From the NCBI RefSeq assembly GCF_016756595.1, contig NZ_AP023257.1:1690001-1754000 (forward strand): a stretch of 64,000 bases of DNA, in the 5' to 3' direction. The notes below the pieces were generated by a model. That model saw only the letters and a list, made by a program, of their open reading frames with translations, searched no databases and had not been told where the DNA came from. Position numbers and translations under genes: made by a program. Source of the stretch: Mesorhizobium sp. L-2-11 (GTDB taxonomy: Bacteria; Pseudomonadota; Alphaproteobacteria; Rhizobiales; Rhizobiaceae). Of the stretch, positions 42,936 to 55,816 are shown in pieces. The first letter of the stretch is position 1, and each line of letters starts with the position of its first letter.

Positions 42936-43463
42936 ATGCGGACGCAGTCAACAGCCAGCCGTTCCGAAAATGCTCCAGCAGAAAATGCCCTGGGAGATGG
43001 CAGGGCCGACTTCGATTTCTTCTTCGGACGCTGGAAAGTCAACCATCGAAGATTGCAGAAGCGGCTGCAAGGCGACACGAACTGGGACGTGTTTGGCGGG
43101 ACATGCGAGGTGCGCCCGATCCTTGGCGGGCTCGGCAATGTCGACGACAATGTCATTGGATTACCCGGCGGCGCCTATCGCGCCGCCACGCTGCGGACCT
43201 TCGATCCGGCGACGAGACAATGGTCGATCTGGTGGCTCGACGGCCGCAATCCGGCGACCATCGATGTTCCGATGCGCGGCGCCTTCGAAGCAGGCGTCGG
43301 CACGTTCCTGTGTGAAGACGTCTTCGACGGACGCGATATCCTGGTTCGCTTCCTGTGGTCGCGGATCACTGAAAGATCGGCGCGCTGGGAGCAGGCTTTT
43401 TCATCGGATGGCGGCAATACCTGGGAGATCAACTGGGTCATGGATTTCGCCCGGCAAGCGTAG
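42936..43463 (+). CDS. Conserved protein, DUF1579-like
   Basis: A 175-residue protein with DFDFFFGRWKVNHRRLQ near residue 24 and a repeated strand pattern (ATLRTFDPATRQWSIWWLDG) as in DUF1579/lipocalin-like proteins. GGAAGGGAATCAC precedes the ATG. The role is unknown; no signal peptide is seen. A pair of 26-bp direct repeats follows the gene. Confidence 0.72.
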   Translation: MRTQSTASRSENAPAENALGDGRADFDFFFGRWKVNHRRLQKRLQGDTNWDVFGGTCEVRPILGGLGNVDDNVIGLPGGAYRAATLRTFDPATRQWSIWWLDGRNPATIDVPMRGAFEAGVGTFLCEDVFDGRDILVRFLWSRITERSARWEQAFSSDGGNTWEINWVMDFARQA

Positions 43464-43485
43464 GGGGAGATCGAGTTGGCAGACA

Positions 43486-43546
43486 TTTTTCGAGCCAAGT
43501 CATGTTTTCAAGCCAAGACTTTTTTCGAGCCAGGTCATGTTTTCAA
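43486..43546. repeat. 26-bp direct repeat pair after the DUF1579-like gene
   Basis: The 26 bases from 43486 (TTTTTCGAGCCAAGTCATG, then TTTTCAA) recur at 43521-43546 with one change (A to G), 35 bases apart. Another AGCCAAG lies between them. It may be a short duplication in the spacer before the convergent hydrolase gene. Confidence 0.85.
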
Positions 43547-43589
43547 TGATTTGGAGCGGTCTTCCGCGCGGGGGGAGCACGGCACTCAA

Positions 43590-44582
43590 TCAGGCGGTGT
43601 CGTCGCTTCCCGGGATGAAGGCATCGAAGGCGGCAAAGAACTGCTCGCGAAAAAAGTCGGCTTCCTGCAATATTTCATGGCGTGCGCCATCGATCACCAG
43701 CAGCGAACCTAGACGCAGGCGTCTGGTGTAGGTTTCCACCGCCTTCGTCGAGACGACCTGGTCGGCGCCCGCGGCGACCACCAGCAGGGGAACCTGGATC
43801 CTGGCCATGAAGTCGGGATCGCTGACGGCCTCGGACGCCTCAGCCGCCGCTTTCAGCCAGCGGATCGTCGGGCCGCCGAGCGCCAGTTTCGGGTAGGTTT
43901 CGTAGATCAGCGTGTTGCGCAGATACCGCTCCGGATCCGATGTCACCATGTTGGTGGCAAACGGAATGGTTCTTCTGGGCCGCGGACCCCAGGCGGCATA
44001 AAGCTTGCCAAGGCCCAGCAGACAGAACAGCGAGCAGAGGCGGCGAACGGTGGTGGTCGAGACCGGCAGGTCGGGCACGGCCAGGAAGGGCGCGATCAGT
44101 ACCATGCGGCGTACGCGGTTCACCATCGACGGCCCGGCAAGCAGCGTGATCACCGCCCCAGCCGAATGGGCCAATATGTAATATGGCCCCCGGCAGTCGG
44201 GCAGCACGATCTCCTCGAAGAACTGTTCCAGGTCGCCGGTGTAGTCGAAGAAGCTGCGGACATAGCCGCGCTCGCGGTCGCCGATCAGCCGGTCGGAACC
44301 GCCCTGGCCGCGCCAGTCGAAGGTGGCGACGCCAAAGCCGCGGTCGGCAAGGTTGCGAATGGTCTCGAAATATTTTTCGATGCACTCGTTGCGGCCGGTC
44401 AAAACGACCACGGTGCCCGTCAGCGGGCGGGCAACGGCGGGAAAGAGGCCATAGCGGATCTTCTTGCCGTCGCGCGTGGTGAAGAAACCACCGGCGGCAT
44501 TCTCCGGCAGCGGATTGCCCGGAGTTTCGAGGAAAAGGGGAATTTTGTCGATCAAAGGGATTTCGTCGGGGAGGTCCGTCAT
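43590..44582 (-). CDS. Alpha/beta hydrolase, lysophospholipase-like
   Basis: A 330-residue serine hydrolase. The nucleophile elbow is AHSAGA (S140), an RGQGGSDR oxyanion loop is at about 91-98, and the late His is in GARHEILQEAD. It matches PldB/monoglyceride-lipase-like proteins. The ATG at 44582 is used; the open frame extends to 44804 but no ribosome site supports longer forms. Convergent with the DUF1579-like gene. Confidence 0.87.
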   Translation of the reverse strand: MTDLPDEIPLIDKIPLFLETPGNPLPENAAGGFFTTRDGKKIRYGLFPAVARPLTGTVVVLTGRNECIEKYFETIRNLADRGFGVATFDWRGQGGSDRLIGDRERGYVRSFFDYTGDLEQFFEEIVLPDCRGPYYILAHSAGAVITLLAGPSMVNRVRRMVLIAPFLAVPDLPVSTTTVRRLCSLFCLLGLGKLYAAWGPRPRRTIPFATNMVTSDPERYLRNTLIYETYPKLALGGPTIRWLKAAAEASEAVSDPDFMARIQVPLLVVAAGADQVVSTKAVETYTRRLRLGSLLVIDGARHEILQEADFFREQFFAAFDAFIPGSDDTA

Positions 44583-44992
44583 TCGGCGCTGCGTTTTAAG
44601 TGTCGCTGCCTGCATGGCGCAAGCTTTTGTAGGCATAGACGCCCATGCAGCAAAAGCAAAGGAATTCCGGACGCGCAGGAAAGGCTGCACGAGGCAGCCG
44701 GCGAGTGAGGCCGAAAGCAGCTTGCGGCATGCTTCCGGCCCCCCGTCGATCCGGGAGGAAGGGACGTTACACCCGGTCGGCCCCGTTGCGGCAATCTCGC
44801 GCATAACCCCGAAAACCGCAGCCGATTTCGCTGTGAATCATGCGCAATCAAAGTGTTACAGCCTGCGTGTCCGAGAGGACGCGCGACGCCGTAACCGCCG
44901 CCTGTTCCTTGATCCTGGAAGCAGCCTAGCGCGACTTAGCTGAACGTCCGCCGAAGCCGCGGTTCATCTGCCGTTCATCGAGGCGGCAGAAT
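44583..44992. other. Intergenic region upstream of the hydrolase and hsp20
   Basis: No gene is visible in these 410 bases. It must hold the promoter of the minus-strand hydrolase; I cannot place it. The hsp20 promoter begins at 44993. Confidence 0.5.
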
Positions 44993-45021
44993 CTTGAAAT
45001 GCCTTCTCGTGCTCCCCAAAT
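44993..45021 (+). promoter_or_regulatory. Sigma-32 (RpoH) type promoter of hsp20
   Basis: CTTGAAA (44993-44999), 14 bases, then CCCCAAAT (45014-45021). This closely fits the heat-shock consensus CTTGAAA...CCCCATNT. Transcription would begin near 45028, giving a leader of about 100 bases. Confidence 0.7.
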
Positions 45022-45027
45022 GTCTGC

Positions 45028-45126
45028 TGCGGCCGCCAATGTCGGGGCTGCTGGCCTATCCGGAACGCCGTCACGGGTTTCGCACCGGCCATACGCAAAC
45101 CTTGTTGCTCAACAGGAGAACACACT
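45028..45126 (+). promoter_or_regulatory. ROSE-like RNA thermometer in the hsp20 leader
   Basis: The leader ends with CTTGTTGCTCAACAGGAGAA: TTGCT (45105-45109) can pair with the ribosome site AGGAG (45114-45118), as in ROSE elements of rhizobial small heat-shock genes. Further GC-rich stems are possible upstream (for example around 45040-45095). At low temperature the hairpin would block translation and open on heating. The fold was judged by eye. Confidence 0.72.
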
Positions 45127-45591
45127 ATGCGTCATGTTGATTTTTCCCCGCTCTATCGTTCGACCGTCGGTTTCGACCGGCTGTTCACCATGCTTGATTC
45201 GCTTGCGCAGCCGGAAGGTGGGCAGACCTATCCGCCCTACAACATCGAGCGCACCGGTGAGGATTCCTACCGCATCTCGATGGCGGTCGCCGGATTCTCG
45301 GACGATGAGCTCTCGATCGAGGCTCACCGCAACGTTCTGACTGTCAAGGGTGAGCGCAAGGAGGGCAATGGCGAAGGCTCCGAACTGCTCTATCGCGGTA
45401 TCGCCAGCCGGGCCTTTGAGCGCCGCTTCCAGCTTGCCGACCATGTTGACGTCGTCGGCGCCTCGCTGAAGAACGGCCTGCTCTTCGTCGACCTCAAGCG
45501 CAACATTCCCGAGGAGTTGAAGCCGCGCAAGATCGCGATCACCGCGTCTTCGGCGAAGGCCAAGCAGATCGAGGCCAAGACCGCTGCTTGA
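45127..45591 (+). CDS. Small heat-shock protein, Hsp20 family
   Basis: A 154-residue alpha-crystallin-type chaperone. The N-terminus (HVDFSPLYRSTVGFDRLF) is like IbpA; the crystallin domain spans about 35-130 with YNIERTGEDSYRISMAVAGF and the GLLFVDLKRNIPEE end. It holds unfolded proteins during heat stress. AGGAGAACACACT precedes the ATG. An RpoH promoter and ROSE-like leader predict double heat control. Confidence 0.95.
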   Translation: MRHVDFSPLYRSTVGFDRLFTMLDSLAQPEGGQTYPPYNIERTGEDSYRISMAVAGFSDDELSIEAHRNVLTVKGERKEGNGEGSELLYRGIASRAFERRFQLADHVDVVGASLKNGLLFVDLKRNIPEELKPRKIAITASSAKAKQIEAKTAA

Positions 45592-45624
45592 CCTCAGCAA
45601 TTAAAAGCCCGTCTCCTAGACGAG

Positions 45625-45650
45625 AGCGGCGCCGAAAGGCGCCGCTTTTT
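45625..45650 (+). terminator. Rho-independent terminator of hsp20
   Basis: AGCGGCGCC, loop GAAA, GGCGCCGCTTTTT: an eight-base stem with a T run, 34 bases after the hsp20 stop. Confidence 0.93.
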
Positions 45651-45758
45651 GTATGCCTGTGCCATCCAGGACCACAGGTCCTGGCCCTTTCGTGGCGAGC
45701 GGCGCTGCGTCATCCTGCGGCCTGAGTCATCTCGATCGCCGAGACCATCAAGGACGCG

Positions 45759-46511
45759 ATGTCTGATTTTTCTTTGACGCTGACAGGCACAATCGCCATC
45801 ACCTTCCTGCTGGCCGGTATCGTCAAGGGCGTCACTGGCATGGGGTTGCCGACGCTGGCGATGGGGCTGCTGGGTACGATCATGCCACCGGTCGCCGCTG
45901 CCTCGCTGCTTATTGTTCCGTCCTTCGCGACCAATGTCTGGCAGTTGTTCGCCGGCCCGAGTTTTGCGTCGATCCTGCGCCGGCTGTGGCTGATGATGAT
46001 TGGCATCCTGATCGGCACCGTGGCGGGCTCATGGCTGCTGGCCAGCGACAACGTCAAGTGGACGACCGCCGGTCTTGGTGCCGCTTTGATCGCGTATGGC
46101 GCCTACACCTTGCTGGCCCGCCAATTGACCGTCCCGGTGCCAGCCGAGGGCTGGTCGTCACCCGCAGTCGGTTTCATCACCGGCATTGTCACGGGCGGCA
46201 CGGGGGTATTCGTGGTTCCCGCCGTCCCCTATATCCAGGCATTGGGACTGGGCAAGGATGACCTGATCCAGGCGCTCGGTCTTTCCTTTACCGTGTCGAC
46301 CATTGCGCTAGCGGTCGGCCTAGCCTCGCATGGGGCGTTCCAGCTTGAGCATATCGCGATGTCTTCGCTGGCCGTTGCTCCAGCCTTGCTTGGCATGTGG
46401 CTCGGGCAGGTCCTCAGGCAACGGATCAACCCAAAAACCTTCCGGCGCTGGTTTCTGATTTTTCTGATCCTGCTCGGCTTCGAGCTTCTGGTGCGGCCCT
46501 TCCTGGCTTAG
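45759..46511 (+). CDS. TauE/SafE family sulfite/anion exporter
   Basis: A 250-residue membrane protein with about eight hydrophobic segments in two halves. The repeated motifs GIVKGVTGMGLPTLAMGLLG (about 21-40) and GFITGIVTGGTGVFVVP are typical of TauE/SafE. AAGGACGCG precedes the ATG. It probably exports sulfite or a sulfonate-linked anion; the ligand is not certain. Confidence 0.9.
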   Translation: MSDFSLTLTGTIAITFLLAGIVKGVTGMGLPTLAMGLLGTIMPPVAAASLLIVPSFATNVWQLFAGPSFASILRRLWLMMIGILIGTVAGSWLLASDNVKWTTAGLGAALIAYGAYTLLARQLTVPVPAEGWSSPAVGFITGIVTGGTGVFVVPAVPYIQALGLGKDDLIQALGLSFTVSTIALAVGLASHGAFQLEHIAMSSLAVAPALLGMWLGQVLRQRINPKTFRRWFLIFLILLGFELLVRPFLA

Positions 46512-46522
46512 CCCTAAACGGA

Positions 46523-47575
46523 CTACGCGCCGATCAAGGCCTCGAATCGCGCTATGTCCTCATCCGTGGTCGCGAAGCTGGTGACGAAGCGATGGATAGC
46601 CTCATTCTCGCTGAGATGACCGTCGAAACCGTGCGGTACTCCCCATTCGTAGAATTTGGCGCCGGCCGCCTGCAGTCGTGCGGCATTGTCGTGGCTGAGG
46701 ATTGCGAAGACTTCATTGGCCTGGGGAGGCCAAGCAAGCCGGGCCGAAGCAGAATCCTCAATTGCTGCCGCCAGGCGCGCGGCCATGACGTTGGCATGTC
46801 GCGCGGTTTTCAGCCACAGATCGTCGGCGAAATATGCTTCGAACTGCGCCGCGATAAAGCGCGATTTGGAGAAATTCTGTGCGGCGCGCTGGCGCAGCAG
46901 GCGCAGATCCCGTCCCAGGTTTGGATTAAGCACCACCACCGCGTCGGCCATCCAGCAACCGTTCTTGGTGCCGCCAAAGGAGACGATGTCGATGCCGCTC
47001 TTCCAGGTCATTTCCGCCACAGTGGCGTCTATCGCGGCAATCGCGTTGGCGAAGCGGGCGCCGTCCATATGCAAAGGCAACCCATGACGATGGCTCACTT
47101 CGGAGATGGCTGTGATCTCGGCGGCGGTGTAGACGGTGCCGACTTCAGTCGCCTGCGTGATCGTGACCGCCATCGGTTGCCCGGCGGGAGCCAAGTCTTG
47201 GGAATAGCGCATGATGGCCCTATCGAGCGCCTGCGGATTGATGCGCCCCAATGCCCCCGGCACCGGCGACATACGCGCTCCTCCGGTGAAAAAGCCCGAC
47301 GCGCCGAATTCATCGACGGTCATATGCGCTTCGGAATGGCAGAAGGCGACGCCGCCAATGCGGTTGCACGCGCTCATGGAGAGGGCGTTGGCCGCCGTAC
47401 CGGTTGCGACGAAGAACACTGCAACCTCGCGTTCGAAAATTTCGCTGAAGCGCCGATAGATGGCGCGGTCCAGGTCGCTGTCGCCGTAAGCAGTGGCAGC
47501 ACCTGTGGCATGCCGGGATAAATTGGCTGAGATGTCGGGATGGGCGCCTGCCCAATTGTCGGAAGCGAAATTCAT
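46523..47575 (-). CDS. Low-specificity L-threonine aldolase
   Basis: A 350-residue PLP enzyme of fold type I. The Lys that binds PLP is K204 in SFGGTKNGC; LHMDGARFANAI supplies the Asp and Arg contacts. It splits threonine or allo-threonine to glycine and acetaldehyde. ATG at 47575 gives the family length; the open frame runs further to 47746. Convergent with the TauE gene by 11 bases. Confidence 0.93.
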   Translation of the reverse strand: MNFASDNWAGAHPDISANLSRHATGAATAYGDSDLDRAIYRRFSEIFEREVAVFFVATGTAANALSMSACNRIGGVAFCHSEAHMTVDEFGASGFFTGGARMSPVPGALGRINPQALDRAIMRYSQDLAPAGQPMAVTITQATEVGTVYTAAEITAISEVSHRHGLPLHMDGARFANAIAAIDATVAEMTWKSGIDIVSFGGTKNGCWMADAVVVLNPNLGRDLRLLRQRAAQNFSKSRFIAAQFEAYFADDLWLKTARHANVMAARLAAAIEDSASARLAWPPQANEVFAILSHDNAARLQAAGAKFYEWGVPHGFDGHLSENEAIHRFVTSFATTDEDIARFEALIGA

Positions 47576-48058
47576 GCGTTTGCCTGTGCTGGGAAAGTCG
47601 ATGCAACCTTGGCCGCTTTCGCATGCCGCTCGCAAGTGCCAAGCGGCGGAAAAGCGGTAAAGCCAGCGAGAGCGGAGAACAGGACATACGGTCGAAGGTT
47701 GCGTTTTGGTGTGGCCGCGCGTAATTTTCTGTCGCGGACAGCCCAAGATTGTTGTGAATCGGTCTTGTGCCCATCCGTAATTTCTGTCATAAAAATTTAG
47801 GACAGTAGTGCTGTCTTATTTTGTCGCACAAAACGGGCTGGATTGGCGTATCATTGGGCCTCTCCGGCCGTTGCCGCGAGCGACAGATAGACAGCCCGGC
47901 TCTGGCCTGTACGATTGCCGGATGCGAACCAGGCCGCCTGGTTCGGCAAGGATTTCGCAAGACGGGATTTCGCAAGACGTGCCGCAAGGATGAGAGGGAA
48001 GCTCATGCGCTTCCCAACGGAAACCAGCGCCCGAAGGGCTGGCATGGAGGACAGGACG
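47576..48058. other. Gap between threonine aldolase and gltB
   Basis: The 483-base gap contains both promoters. A dyad at 47801-47815 and a 14-base direct repeat GATTTCGCAAGACG (47951-47964 and 47966-47979) are visible. The frame of gltB is open back to 47915, and that part would read a Asp-Phe-Ala-Arg-Arg repeat, but a ribosome site at 48046 favours the later start. Confidence 0.6.
47801..47815. promoter_or_regulatory. Dyad upstream of gltB
   Basis: GACAG-TAGTG-CTGTC, followed by an AT-rich stretch (TTATTTTG). It is placed between divergent genes and could be an operator, for example for an Lrp- or nitrogen-type regulator; the protein is not known. Confidence 0.4.
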
Positions 48059-52807
<4,749 letters not shown>

Positions 52808-52820
52808 GCTTTGGGATCTG

Positions 52821-52841
52821 CCGGGAAGCCAAGCTTCCCGG
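52821..52841 (+). terminator. Hairpin between gltB and gltD
   Basis: CCGGGAAGC (52821-52829), loop CAA, GCTTCCCGG (52833-52841), no T run. It could stabilise the gltB message or reduce gltD readthrough. Confidence 0.55.
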
Positions 52842-52951
52842 TCGACGCCTTCATCAACAATCCTGGCCTCGGACTGAAGGTTGCCATGGCTGCCTTATGA
52901 GGTTAACGGGTGCGTCGTCGAGCGCGCCATCTGGACAGCAGGGACTGGACT

Positions 52952-54406
52952 ATGGGCAAGGTAACAGGGTTTCTCGAGATCGACCGGCAGGTGCACAAGT
53001 ACCAGCCGGCTTCCGACCGCATCCGGCATTTTCGCGAGTTCACGCTGCCGATGTCGGACAAGGAGGTCGAGAAACAGGCCGCGCGCTGCATGGATTGCGG
53101 CATTCCGTACTGTCACGGGCCGACCGGCTGCCCGGTCCACAACCAGATCCCGGACTGGAACGACCTCGTCTACAACGGCGACTGGGACAATGCGATCCGC
53201 AACCTGCATTCGACCAATAATTTCCCGGAATTCACCGGCCGCATCTGTCCGGCACCTTGCGAGGAAGCCTGCACGCTGAACCTCGAGGACATTCCGGTCG
53301 CCATCAAGACGATCGAGCAGGCGATCGCCGACAAGGCCTATGAAACCGGTCATATCCGGCCCTATCCGCCGGAAAAGAAAACCGGCAAGCGCGTCGCAAT
53401 CATTGGCTCGGGGCCGGCCGGCATGGCGGCCGCGCAGCAGCTTGGCCGCGCCGGCCACGACGTTCACGTCTATGAGCGCGAGAGCCGGCCGGGCGGGTTG
53501 ATGCGCTACGGCATCCCCGACTTCAAGATCGAGAAGCACTATATCGACCGACGCATCGAGCAGATGCAAGGCGAGGGCGTGAGTTTTCATTGCGGGATCA
53601 ATGTCGGCGTCGACAAGCCGGTGGCGGAGCTGCTCGCCGACTATGATGCGGTGCTCTATTGCGGCGGTTCGGAAACGCCGCGCCCGGCCAACATTCCCGG
53701 CGACGATCTCGACGGCGTGCATGACGCGATGCCTTACCTGGTGCAGCAGAACAAGCGCATCGGCGGCGAGCCGATCCAGTCGGTGGCGTGGCCGTCGCCG
53801 CCTATCGTCGCCGGCGGCCAGCATGTCGTCGTCGTCGGCGGCGGCGACACCGCATCCGACTGCGTCGGCACCGCCTTCCGCCAGGGCGCCGTTCGCGTCA
53901 CCCAGCTCGACATCCGGCCGCAGCCGCCGGAAAGGGAAGACAAGCTTTCGGTCTGGCCCTACTGGGCGACGAAGATGCGCACCTCGTCCTCGCAGGCGGA
54001 AGGCGCCGAGCGCGAGTTCCAGGTGGCGACGCTCGAATTCATTGGCGAGGACGGCGCGTTGACCGGCGTCAAATGCTGCGAGGTCGATGAGAAACGCAAG
54101 CCGATCGCCGGCACGGAATTCGTCATCCGCGCGGATCTCGCCTTCATCGCTATCGGCTTTGCCGGGCCGGCTACCGTCGGACCGGTGTCGGAGTTGGCTG
54201 GCCAGATGAAGATCGCCATCGACAGTCGCCGCTCGAACAACGTCGAGGCCAATGATCGCGACTACAAGACCAGCGTCGAAAAGCTCTATGCGGCGGGCGA
54301 TGTGCGCCGCGGTCAATCGCTGGTCGTCTGGGCGATCCGCGAGGGCCGTCAGGCAGCGCGTTCGATCGACGAGGCGCTGATGGGATCGAGCGTGCTGCCG
54401 CGCTGA
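52952..54406 (+). CDS. gltD: Glutamate synthase (NADPH) small subunit
   Basis: A 484-residue flavoprotein that passes electrons from NADPH to GltB. Two 4Fe-4S cysteine sets are seen: C46, C49, C54, C60 (CMDCGIPYCHGPTGC) and C99, C103, C107 (CPAPCEEAC). The FAD site is IIGSGPAGMAAAQQLGRAGH and the NADPH site VVVVGGGDTASDCVG. The ATG at 52952 gives the usual length. It forms the complex with the large subunit encoded upstream. Confidence 0.96.
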   Translation: MGKVTGFLEIDRQVHKYQPASDRIRHFREFTLPMSDKEVEKQAARCMDCGIPYCHGPTGCPVHNQIPDWNDLVYNGDWDNAIRNLHSTNNFPEFTGRICPAPCEEACTLNLEDIPVAIKTIEQAIADKAYETGHIRPYPPEKKTGKRVAIIGSGPAGMAAAQQLGRAGHDVHVYERESRPGGLMRYGIPDFKIEKHYIDRRIEQMQGEGVSFHCGINVGVDKPVAELLADYDAVLYCGGSETPRPANIPGDDLDGVHDAMPYLVQQNKRIGGEPIQSVAWPSPPIVAGGQHVVVVGGGDTASDCVGTAFRQGAVRVTQLDIRPQPPEREDKLSVWPYWATKMRTSSSQAEGAEREFQVATLEFIGEDGALTGVKCCEVDEKRKPIAGTEFVIRADLAFIAIGFAGPATVGPVSELAGQMKIAIDSRRSNNVEANDRDYKTSVEKLYAAGDVRRGQSLVVWAIREGRQAARSIDEALMGSSVLPR

Positions 54407-54464
54407 GACCGCCTGGAAACTCTACTCCCGCGGCCATCTGAGGGCGTTTTCTGCGCTTCCGGCG

Positions 54465-55700
54465 CTACGGAGTGATCGCCGTGGTCGTTTCGGGCACGGC
54501 CGCCGCCACAGGCTGCTTCCTTGGCGGCCAGGAAAAATCGTCGGCGCGGCCGGGCGAAGCAGCTGATGACTTGCCCTCGACGACGAGTTTTTCGCCGGGC
54601 CCGTCCGGCTGTGCCGGCGCTGCGGCGCCGAGAAGTTCCGAACCGCCGTCGAGTGCCGGATCGTTGAGCAGCATCGGCACGGTGCGATCGACGGGCATGG
54701 GCGTCGGCGCCGGCGCCCCGACGGGAGCGCCCGCCGGCGCATAAGCTGCCGGTGTACCCGGAGGCGCGGTCATTCCAAGGATCTTCAGCAAGGGTTTTTC
54801 GGCATAGAAGGCGAGCTTGCGTTTGCCGGCTTTCGAGACATAGATGCCGTCGTCGGTGCGCAGGCGCACCGGCTGTCCGTTGATGTCAGGCCCGCTGGTG
54901 ACAAAGGCGCCTTCCTCGTCGACGAACCCGTCCCAGATGTCGACGAATTCACCGCCGTGACTTTCGGCCGTCGAGCGGTAGATGTCGTTGAAAGCCAGCA
55001 TGTCGGAGGTCATCTTCGGCGCCTTGAAGGCCGGCATGCCGACCCACAGATATGGCACCTTGGCCGACGCAATGGCCTTGCCGAACGCTTCGGTCCTGCG
55101 TTCGTATTCCTTGGTCCAGGCTTCGGACCGCGGCTGTTCGCGTTCACCGTTCACGCGCATCTGCTGCCGATCGTTGGAGCCCAGCATGACGATAACGGCC
55201 GCCGGCTTTTCGGTCTCGATCAGCTGCTTGATCTGTTCGGGCCAGTTGTAGAAATCGTCACGCACGAAACCGGACGAACCGTTGCTGCGGACGACGATTC
55301 TGACCTTGTTGTTTTCGGCAAAGGCGGTGTCGAGACCCTCGGCGAGGCCGGTCGCCATGAAATCGCCGACCACCAGAACGGTGCGGGCATCCGGCGCCTT
55401 AGCGACAATCGGGGCTGCCGGCTCAGCCGGCCGGCGCGGCGCGGCACGGGCCTTTCTGGCTTTTGGCTTGCGTGGCCCGATCCTCTGAATCTGTCGCGGC
55501 TGAATCAGTCGCGGCGGCTCCAGCCGCTCGCTTCGGCGCAGAAACAACAAGTCGCGCAGCGACCAGCCACGCCTTTGTTCTTCCTGCGCCACGGCCGGCG
55601 TGTGAAAGACGGCGGCAGTGCTGACGGCCAGAACGGCAATAGCCAGAATCAGGATCGGCACGCGACGAAGAATCACACGGATACGCGCAGCCGAAACCAA
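54465..55700 (-). CDS. DUF459 SGNH-hydrolase-like periplasmic protein, catalytic residues altered
   Basis: A 411-residue protein with an N-terminal membrane/signal segment (about 15-32), a basic Pro/Arg linker (60-100), a SGNH-like domain (107-300) and a Pro/Ala-rich tail. Block I reads VVGDFMATG, where SGNH enzymes have GDS (F114 instead of Ser), and the last block reads DDGIYVSKAG, with Y287 where a His is expected. LGSND (block III) is kept. It may be inactive as an esterase. The TTG at 55700 after GGAGACGGC is preferred over a TTG at 55733. Confidence 0.8.
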   Translation of the reverse strand: MVSAARIRVILRRVPILILAIAVLAVSTAAVFHTPAVAQEEQRRGWSLRDLLFLRRSERLEPPRLIQPRQIQRIGPRKPKARKARAAPRRPAEPAAPIVAKAPDARTVLVVGDFMATGLAEGLDTAFAENNKVRIVVRSNGSSGFVRDDFYNWPEQIKQLIETEKPAAVIVMLGSNDRQQMRVNGEREQPRSEAWTKEYERRTEAFGKAIASAKVPYLWVGMPAFKAPKMTSDMLAFNDIYRSTAESHGGEFVDIWDGFVDEEGAFVTSGPDINGQPVRLRTDDGIYVSKAGKRKLAFYAEKPLLKILGMTAPPGTPAAYAPAGAPVGAPAPTPMPVDRTVPMLLNDPALDGGSELLGAAAPAQPDGPGEKLVVEGKSSAASPGRADDFSWPPRKQPVAAAVPETTTAITP

Positions 55701-55758
55701 TTGCCGTCTCCATCCCTTAGGAGCGCCGGACAACCGTGCCGCCGCTCTATCTTTTTTT

Positions 55759-55796
55759 GGAGCATCGGAGCCAAACCGGTTTTGGTCCGATGCTCC
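55759..55796. repeat. 38-bp palindrome between DUF459 and transglycosylase genes
   Basis: GGAGCATCGGA (55759-55769) and TCCGATGCTCC (55786-55796) are exact mirror arms, and the inside (CCAAACCGGTTTTGG) is also nearly palindromic. Its look is that of a dispersed rhizobial palindromic repeat. A T run lies on the wrong side for a terminator of the minus-strand genes. Confidence 0.8.
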
Positions 55797-55816
55797 GGGT
55801 CAGCCCCTATGCGAGG

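Noticed and set aside
47915..48058. Longer GltB start at 47915
   Set aside because: No ribosome site was seen; GGAGG eight bases before ATG 48059 and the expected short propeptide favour the later start.
55751..55796. T run plus palindrome as terminator for the transglycosylase gene
   Set aside because: On the minus strand the run after the stem is A-rich, so it does not fit a rho-independent terminator for that gene.
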